In this document: positions 7,295 through 11,587 of the stretch, piece by piece | Numbering within the stretch: position 1 is the first letter of the stretch | Layout: every line of letters begins with the position of its first letter | Assembly (NCBI GenBank): GCA_937901105.1 | Contig: CALCHD010000166.1 | Span: 1 to 11,587, forward strand | Source of the DNA: an uncultured Bacteroidales bacterium | GTDB lineage: Bacteria > Bacteroidota > Bacteroidia > Bacteroidales > UBA932 | Reading direction: 5' to 3' | DNA length: 11,587 nt | The notes under the pieces: model-generated | The model's database searches: none | Told to the model about the DNA's origin: nothing | Seen by the model: the letters and a program-made list of their open reading frames with translations, nothing else | Position numbers and translations under genes: made by a program

Positions 7295-8120
7295 ATGGCA
7301 CCATCCACCCCCGCACGCCCTCAGGTTATGGGCATTATAAATGTGAACAACGAGTCATTCTTCAGCGGCAGCAGATTCACTGCAGCACAGGAGGTTGCAG
7401 GCAAAATTGAGGAGATGGCCGCACAAGGGGCATCAATCATAGACCTTGGCGCCTGCTCTACCCGCCCCGGAAGCACTCCGGTCTCTTTGGAGCAGGAGTG
7501 GGAGTATCTAAAGGGGGTGCTTGAACTTCTGCTCTTGCTGCTTCAATTGATGCATTGAGGGCTAATAAGTTCGTTTGATTGGAAATTCCTAAAATATCAT
7601 TGGTGAGTTCATTGTGAATGACATCTCTGCCGGAGAGGATGATCCATGTATGCTTTCTACTGTAGGGAAACTTGGACTGCCGTATATTGCAATGCACAAG
7701 AGGGGGACACCTGATACCATGCAGCAGATGTGCGATTATCCCAATGGGGTAGTGGAGGAGGTTGCAGGATACTTCAAGGCTTTTGAGGCAAAGGCTGCTG
7801 CATATGGAATCAAAGATTACATAATGGATCCAGGTTTCGGATTTGCCAAGAATCTTGAGCAGAACTATACGCTGTTCAAGGGAATGCCACAGTTGAAGGG
7901 GGAGGTGGCAGAGTTTGCCGGTGTAGAGAGGAAACTTCTTGTAGGAATCTCACGCAAGGGGATGATCTGGAAACCTCTTGGGATTACTCCCCATGAAGCA
8001 TTGTGCGGAACGTGCGCAATGAACCTTCAGGCGCTTCTTCTGGGTGCCGATATCTTGAGGGTGCACGATGTGGCAGAGGCTGTGCAGTGTGTGAAATTGT
8101 GGGAGTGCCTCAAGGGCTAG
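7295..8120 (+). pseudogene. folP: Dihydropteroate synthase, interrupted by a foreign 82-base segment
   Basis: FolP joins the pterin diphosphate to p-aminobenzoate in folate synthesis and is the sulfonamide target. Homology is in two pieces. Piece one (7295-7528, residues 1-78) carries VMGIINVNNESFFSGSR, GASIIDLGACSTRPGS and EQEWEYLKGVLEL. Piece two (from 7611, a different frame) carries IVNDISAGEDD, GLPYIAMHKRGTPDTMQ, DPGFGFAKNLEQNY, LLVGISRKGMI and RVHDV, and runs to the stop at 8118-8120. Between them, 7529-7610 is unrelated and encodes, on the opposite strand, part of a chemotaxis receptor. The strand and motif corresponding to E. coli SVDT (Asp96) are missing and the reading frame shifts by one, so translation stops at 7556-7558 after 87 residues. 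The GTG at 7614 could start the second piece, giving 168 residues without the N-terminal half of the barrel. Neither piece should be active. Also note NVNNESF where most DHPS have NVTPDSF. Identity as a former folP is very secure; whether the break exists in the organism is not. Confidence 0.9.
7529..7610 (-). other. Methyl-accepting chemotaxis protein signalling-hairpin fragment inside folP
   Basis: Read on the minus strand from 7610 to 7530, 27 codons encode a peptide starting ELTNDILG and ending ISNQTNLLALNASIEAARA. This is the hairpin tip of the cytoplasmic domain of chemotaxis receptors, the region that contacts CheA and CheW and the most conserved stretch of the family. The next receptor residues should be GE-x-G, and homology stops exactly there. 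Codons are AT-rich (TTA, GGA, CAA, ACG, AGA) compared with the flanking folP. The TTCATT at 7608-7613 could belong to either sequence, which suggests microhomology at the right border. It is only a fragment: no start, no receptor body. Confidence 0.85.
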
Positions 8121-8123
8121 AGG

Positions 8124-9257
8124 CTATTTCTTGAATACGCCAAAGGTGTAAGCGAAGTTTATGCTGAACACCTCCTGCAGCTGTACCCTTGGCTGCATCA
8201 CATTCTCCATTTCTCCTGTCTTTTCGTTGAGACGCATTCTGTTGCTGGTAAACAGGATATTGTCGTCGTAGATAAGGTTGGTCCTTATGCCTGTCTGCAT
8301 ATATTTGTTCAGCTTGTATGTAAGCTGCATATCCCAGTTTACCTGCATATTCTTAGGCTTGTTGAGGTAATCCGAGAAGAGGGTGAGGGCAGTGTTTATC
8401 TTAAGGTTCTTTATCAAGTCCTTGTTCAATGTGGCTTTAAACTGGGCACCAAGCTCCCATCTTGCAGTCTGGTATGCAGCATTGCCGTATTTCTTCTGTA
8501 TAAGAGTGTCTGAATGTGCTACAATAACCAGATTTCCGGTAAGTGGAGCCAGGTTTATAGATAACTCCTTGCCGTTGCCTGGCTTGTAGTCGATACCGAG
8601 ACCCAGAGACATGTATGCAGGTGCAAACATCTTTGATACCTGCTTTGCTACGGTTACTTTCTCTTTCTCCCCGTTTTTCTCTATCTCCTTCTGGCTATAT
8701 TCAAAGCCTGGAGAAAACTGTGACCTGAAGTTGAAGTTTGCAGAAAAATAGAACTTGCTGATTGCCCTGTAGCCCCATTTGCTGTCAATTACTATTTTGT
8801 CGCTGCTTTTCCTGTAGCCCTCTTCATGGGATTGTATAAAGCCGTATGAAAGCTGTATCCTGTTGTCCCAGAACATGCCGTTCTTTGCATAGTTGGCATG
8901 GGCATTCAGGTAGCTGTTCAGGGCTACTGACCCGTATCCTCCGGCGGCCCAGTTGGTTAGGGATACCTGTGAGAATCCAAGCTCGGTAAGCATGCCGTTT
9001 GTCCAGAATTTTGGAGGAGTTACAGGTTCATAGCTTATCTCCGGTACAGCAAACTGTGAACCTATAATCCTGCATAATTCCTGTGCGCTGTTAAGGTTTG
9101 AAATTTTAGCCTGCTCTATTGCCTCTTCGTTAACTGTGCTCTTCTTTTTACTGGTCCAGAACTGGGCATGCAAAGGAAGTGACGCTGCAAAAAGCAGCAT
9201 CATTGCCATACAAAGTGTTCTTTTAAGCAGGTTATTCATTCTATCAGTCGTTTTCAA
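8124..9257 (-). CDS. DUF3078 outer-membrane beta-barrel protein
   Basis: An exported protein of 377 residues. A signal peptide ends at about residue 31 (AASLPLHA, then Q). The mature part carries the DUF3078 hallmark block FSQVSLTNWAAGGYGSVALNSYLNAHANY at 95-123, followed by FWDNRIQLSYGF, DSKWGYRAISKFYFSANFNFRSQFSPGF and MAPAYMSLGLGIDYKPG, with alternating amphipathic strands and a final aromatic-rich strand (VFSINFAYTFGVFKK) typical of outer-membrane barrels. Its function is unknown. The ATG at 9257 overlaps the upstream gene by 14 bases; an ATG at 9239 (MNNLLKRTL) gives a shorter signal peptide and a 4-base gap and is equally plausible. It ends 3 bases from the convergent folP with no terminator between. 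Charged insert EKNGEKEK near residue 195 is probably a surface or periplasmic loop. Confidence 0.9.
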   Translation of the reverse strand: MKTTDRMNNLLKRTLCMAMMLLFAASLPLHAQFWTSKKKSTVNEEAIEQAKISNLNSAQELCRIIGSQFAVPEISYEPVTPPKFWTNGMLTELGFSQVSLTNWAAGGYGSVALNSYLNAHANYAKNGMFWDNRIQLSYGFIQSHEEGYRKSSDKIVIDSKWGYRAISKFYFSANFNFRSQFSPGFEYSQKEIEKNGEKEKVTVAKQVSKMFAPAYMSLGLGIDYKPGNGKELSINLAPLTGNLVIVAHSDTLIQKKYGNAAYQTARWELGAQFKATLNKDLIKNLKINTALTLFSDYLNKPKNMQVNWDMQLTYKLNKYMQTGIRTNLIYDDNILFTSNRMRLNEKTGEMENVMQPRVQLQEVFSINFAYTFGVFKK

Positions 9258-9954
9258 GCACGTCGTCTGAGTTGTATTTGTAACCCATACGCTTGCCGGT
9301 CCTCATTTTGGCGCTCTCTATTTTTGCATTTATCTGATCCACGCTGGCAACCTTTACAAGGTCGAATGGCGGAACAAGCAGGTCAAATGACAATGCATAC
9401 ATCATTGCTGACTCTACAAAAGCCACAAGCTCCTCTTTTGTAAGCTCCACTTTTCCAAAGTCTGAAATCTTCTGCCTTGCCTGCCTTTTACCCTCAATGA
9501 AGAATTTCTTGTCCTTATTTACAAACATCCTTGCAACCAGGTATCCCAGGTCCTCGCTTCTGCTGAACTTTATTGAGTCAGAAAGGAAGTTGTATACACT
9601 GATTACTCCGCAATAGGAGTTATACGGATCCTGTTTTGTGTAAGGATTCTTCCATACAGCGTGGTCTCTGTCAAACTGGAAGATGTCTGTATGCATGCTG
9701 AACATAAGCACATCATCAGCAAACTTGAGCTCCGCTTCAAATTTTCCCCTGTCCCTGTACTCCAGCCTTATCTTGCGGTTTGTCTCTGTCTCTGCAAGGA
9801 TGTCGTTGAGGTCGTTGCTTATCTCTCCAAGCACCTCCTTGAGCTCGTTGAACACTTCAAGTGACTGGTCGTAGACGCATGACTTGATATGGGCTTTAAC
9901 CTGTAGCCCTTCAAGAATTTTCTGCTGCTGTTTCGGTAAAGGATCTGCTGCCAT
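9244..9954 (-). CDS. Cytoplasmic protein of unknown function (236 residues)
   Basis: I do not recognise the family. There is no signal peptide or membrane span. Residues ~28-60 are predicted helical with coiled-coil-like heptads (SLEVFNELKEVLGEISNDLNDILAETE). Residues 63-95 look beta-rich (RLEYRDRGKFEAELKFADDVLMFSMHTDIFQF). Aromatic-rich segments follow at 97-145 (including SYCGVISVYNFL), and the last 65 residues are helical then highly charged (KMRTGKRMGYKYNSDD). It lies 29 bases after proS and overlaps or abuts the DUF3078 gene, so the three are probably co-transcribed. Codon use matches its neighbours, supporting a real gene. Function should not be inferred from the neighbours alone. Confidence 0.85.
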   Translation of the reverse strand: MAADPLPKQQQKILEGLQVKAHIKSCVYDQSLEVFNELKEVLGEISNDLNDILAETETNRKIRLEYRDRGKFEAELKFADDVLMFSMHTDIFQFDRDHAVWKNPYTKQDPYNSYCGVISVYNFLSDSIKFSRSEDLGYLVARMFVNKDKKFFIEGKRQARQKISDFGKVELTKEELVAFVESAMMYALSFDLLVPPFDLVKVASVDQINAKIESAKMRTGKRMGYKYNSDDVLEND

Positions 9955-9983
9955 AAATATGTATGCTCTTAATCTCTTTTAAA

Positions 9984-11462
9984 TTAGTATGATCTTGCAA
10001 AAATGACTCTCTGGCTTGAAGGCTTGCCTGAATAGATGCACTTGCCCTCTTCCATCACCACGTTTGTATCCAAAGGAATGCAACGGATGGTTGCCTTTGT
10101 CTCCTCTTTGATCTTCTCCTCTGTTTCTGGAGTGCCGTCCCAGTGGCAAAGAAGGAATCCGCCCTCCTCAATCTTCTCCTTGAACTCCTCCCAAGTGTCA
10201 ACCTGGATTGTCTTTTCTGCCCTGAAGTCAAGTGCCTTCTGGTAAATGTTCTGCTGGATAGCGTCCATAAGGGCGTTGATTGCCTCTGCAACACCCTCAA
10301 GCTGCATAGACTCCTTGGTAAGGGTATCTCTCCTTGCAACCTCTACAGTGCCGTTTGCCAAGTCTCTAGGACCCATTGCTATTCTTACCGGAACACCTTT
10401 AAGCTCCCACTCTGCAAACTTGAATCCGCTTCTTAAGTTATCCCTGTCATCAATCTTAACTGTAAGGCCGAATTTCTCAAGCTGTGATTTAAGCTCCTCC
10501 ATTTTTGCAATGATTGCTGCATGCTCCTCCTCTGTTTTGAAGATAGGAACCATAACCACGTGGATAGGGGCCAATTTTGGAGGAAGGACAAGTCCGTTGT
10601 CGTCTGAATGGGCCATGATAAGGGCACCCATAAGACGTGTTGAAACTCCCCATGAAGTTGCCCAAACATACTCCAATGTGCCCTCCTTGCTTGCGTATTT
10701 TACGTCAAATGCCTTTGCAAAGTTCTGGCCAAGGAAGTGCGAAGTGCCTGCCTGAAGAGCCTTTCCGTCCTGCATCATTGCCTCAATGCAGTATGTGTCA
10801 AGGGCACCTGCAAATCTCTCGTTTGCAGATTTCTTTCCAACAACAACCGGAACCGCCATATACTCCCTTGCAAATTTTGCATATACGTTAACCATCTTCT
10901 CGGTCTCCTCAATGGCCTCCTCCATTGTTGCATGTGCTGTATGGCCCTCCTGCCACAAGAACTCTGCAGTTCTCAAGAACAGGCGTGTCCTCATCTCCCA
11001 TCTTACTACGTTTGCCCACTGGTTGCAAAGGATAGGAAGGTCTCTGTATGAGTTGATCCAGTTCTTGTATGTATTCCAGATGATTGTCTCTGAAGTAGGC
11101 CTTACGATAAGCTCCTCTTCAAGTTTTGCAGCAGGGTCAACAACTACGCCGTTGCCTTCAGGGTCTACCATAAGCCTGTGGTGGGTTACAACTGCGCACT
11201 CTTTTGCAAAGCCCTCAACGTGCTCTGCCTCTCTGCTCAAGAATGATTTTGGAATGAATAGCGGGAAGTAGGCATTCTGGTGTCCTGTCTCCTTGAACAT
11301 CTTGTCCAGCTGCGCCTGCATCTTCTCCCAAATTGCATAACCGTATGGTTTGATTACCATACATCCTCTTACTGCAGAATTCTCTGCCAAGTCTGCCTTT
11401 ACCACAAGGTTGTTGTACCACTGTGAGTAATTGTCCTCTCTCTTTGTAACCTCTTTTGCCAT
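9984..11462 (-). CDS. proS: Prolyl-tRNA synthetase, archaeal/eukaryotic-type
   Basis: Charges tRNA-Pro with proline in the cytoplasm. The 492 residues correspond to the shorter ProS type found in Archaea, eukaryotes and Bacteroidota, lacking the internal editing insertion of the E. coli type. Class II motifs are visible: motif 1 around 36-71 (GCMVIKPYGYAIW to FPLFIPKSF), RPTSET at 121-126, motif 2 at 154-177 (RWEMRTRLFLRTAEFLWQEGHTAH), and motif 3 at 272-290 (GVSTRLMGALIMAHSDDNG). The anticodon-binding domain follows from ~300 (IHVVMVPIF), then a C-terminal domain ending in Tyr (VIFARSY), the tail normal for this type. It is intact and first in a probable three-gene unit. Confidence 0.98.
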   Translation of the reverse strand: MAKEVTKREDNYSQWYNNLVVKADLAENSAVRGCMVIKPYGYAIWEKMQAQLDKMFKETGHQNAYFPLFIPKSFLSREAEHVEGFAKECAVVTHHRLMVDPEGNGVVVDPAAKLEEELIVRPTSETIIWNTYKNWINSYRDLPILCNQWANVVRWEMRTRLFLRTAEFLWQEGHTAHATMEEAIEETEKMVNVYAKFAREYMAVPVVVGKKSANERFAGALDTYCIEAMMQDGKALQAGTSHFLGQNFAKAFDVKYASKEGTLEYVWATSWGVSTRLMGALIMAHSDDNGLVLPPKLAPIHVVMVPIFKTEEEHAAIIAKMEELKSQLEKFGLTVKIDDRDNLRSGFKFAEWELKGVPVRIAMGPRDLANGTVEVARRDTLTKESMQLEGVAEAINALMDAIQQNIYQKALDFRAEKTIQVDTWEEFKEKIEEGGFLLCHWDGTPETEEKIKEETKATIRCIPLDTNVVMEEGKCIYSGKPSSQRVIFARSY

Positions 11463-11587
11463 TATTGTGTATTTTATATTTTCCTGTTAAACCTTTTCCA
11501 ATTTAATGCATCTCAATATCAGGAAGAGCACGATTGGAATAATTTTTGATATATTTGCCGATAATATCAGATGACAAAAATACAAAT
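11463..11587 (-). promoter_or_regulatory. proS upstream region with possible -7 box
   Basis: The last 125 bases hold no gene. On the minus strand, TATTTTTG at 11582-11575 matches TAnnTTTG exactly; its -33 box would lie outside the window. If used, the proS transcript would have a leader of about 105 bases. The leader is AT-rich and has only weak inverted repeats (GATAT with ATATC), and no T-box specifier or terminator could be recognised. A second, poorer match (TAAATTGG) lies nearer to the start. Confidence 0.4.

Noticed and set aside
7529..7613. Programmed frameshift, intron or intein in folP
   Set aside because: No slippery site, no splice or intein signature, and host sequence is lost, not just interrupted. 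An excision would not restore a complete protein.
7458..7697. A 79-codon minus-strand open frame as a real small gene with a chemotaxis domain
   Set aside because: Only the middle 27 codons show receptor homology; both ends are the reverse of folP sequence, so it is a by-product of the inserted fragment.
10143..11271. Several long plus-strand open frames opposite proS, and similar ones opposite purB, tmk and the phosphatase
   Set aside because: They lie wholly inside well-supported genes on the other strand and their products resemble no family; they are shadows.
11463..11587. T-box or other riboswitch before proS
   Set aside because: No T-box consensus, no antiterminator/terminator pair and only weak inverted repeats could be found; the window also cuts off upstream sequence.

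Overview
The window looks like a chromosomal housekeeping and envelope segment from a Bacteroidales-type gut bacterium, probably from a metagenome. Reasons: a full-length archaeal/eukaryotic-type prolyl-tRNA synthetase, a DUF3078 outer-membrane protein, an M64-family peptidase N-terminal region, a DoxX/MauE-like protein with a periplasmic domain, AT-rich leaders without clear Shine-Dalgarno sequences, and promoter-like TAnnTTTG boxes. No tRNA, rRNA, CRISPR array, insertion sequence or phage gene is visible. Genus is not determined.

Layout, left to right. At 13-45 is a strong hairpin terminator for the minus strand. The minus-strand gene at 66-941 is the N-terminal part of an M64 peptidase whose catalytic domain is missing. 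Upstream of it, same strand, is purB (989-2332). Divergent from purB is a secreted choloylglycine hydrolase family enzyme (2434-3513, plus) with its own terminator, then a 112-residue protein of unknown function (3570-3908, plus). A bidirectional hairpin separates this from a minus-strand cluster read tmk -> DoxX/MauE-like membrane protein -> alkaline phosphatase lipoprotein (7186 down to 3968), with gaps of 10-11 bases. Divergent from tmk is folP (7295-8120, plus), which is broken. Convergent with it, and only 3 bases away, is another minus-strand cluster read proS -> unknown 236-residue protein -> DUF3078 protein (11462 down to 8124).

The most remarkable item is inside folP. About 82 bases (7529-7610) are not folP sequence. 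Read on the opposite strand they encode the most conserved part of the methyl-accepting chemotaxis protein signalling hairpin (ISNQTNLLALNASIEAARA). This segment stands where the third strand and the SVDT-type motif of dihydropteroate synthase should be, and it shifts the frame. The M64 gene is broken in a comparable way: its coding homology stops abruptly, and the opposite strand of the following ~50 bases reads as a LysM-like end (NNLVLPGQKV). Two genes broken by short, antisense, unrelated coding fragments point to microhomology-type patch insertion in vivo, or to a chimeric assembly or amplification artefact; the sequence alone cannot decide. I do not see a complete new defence, mobile or biosynthetic system.

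Functionally the intact genes are ordinary: purine synthesis (purB), dTDP synthesis (tmk), translation (proS), phosphate release at the cell surface, amide hydrolysis outside the cytoplasm, and an outer-membrane protein. If the folP lesion is real and there is no second copy, the cell could not make its own folate.
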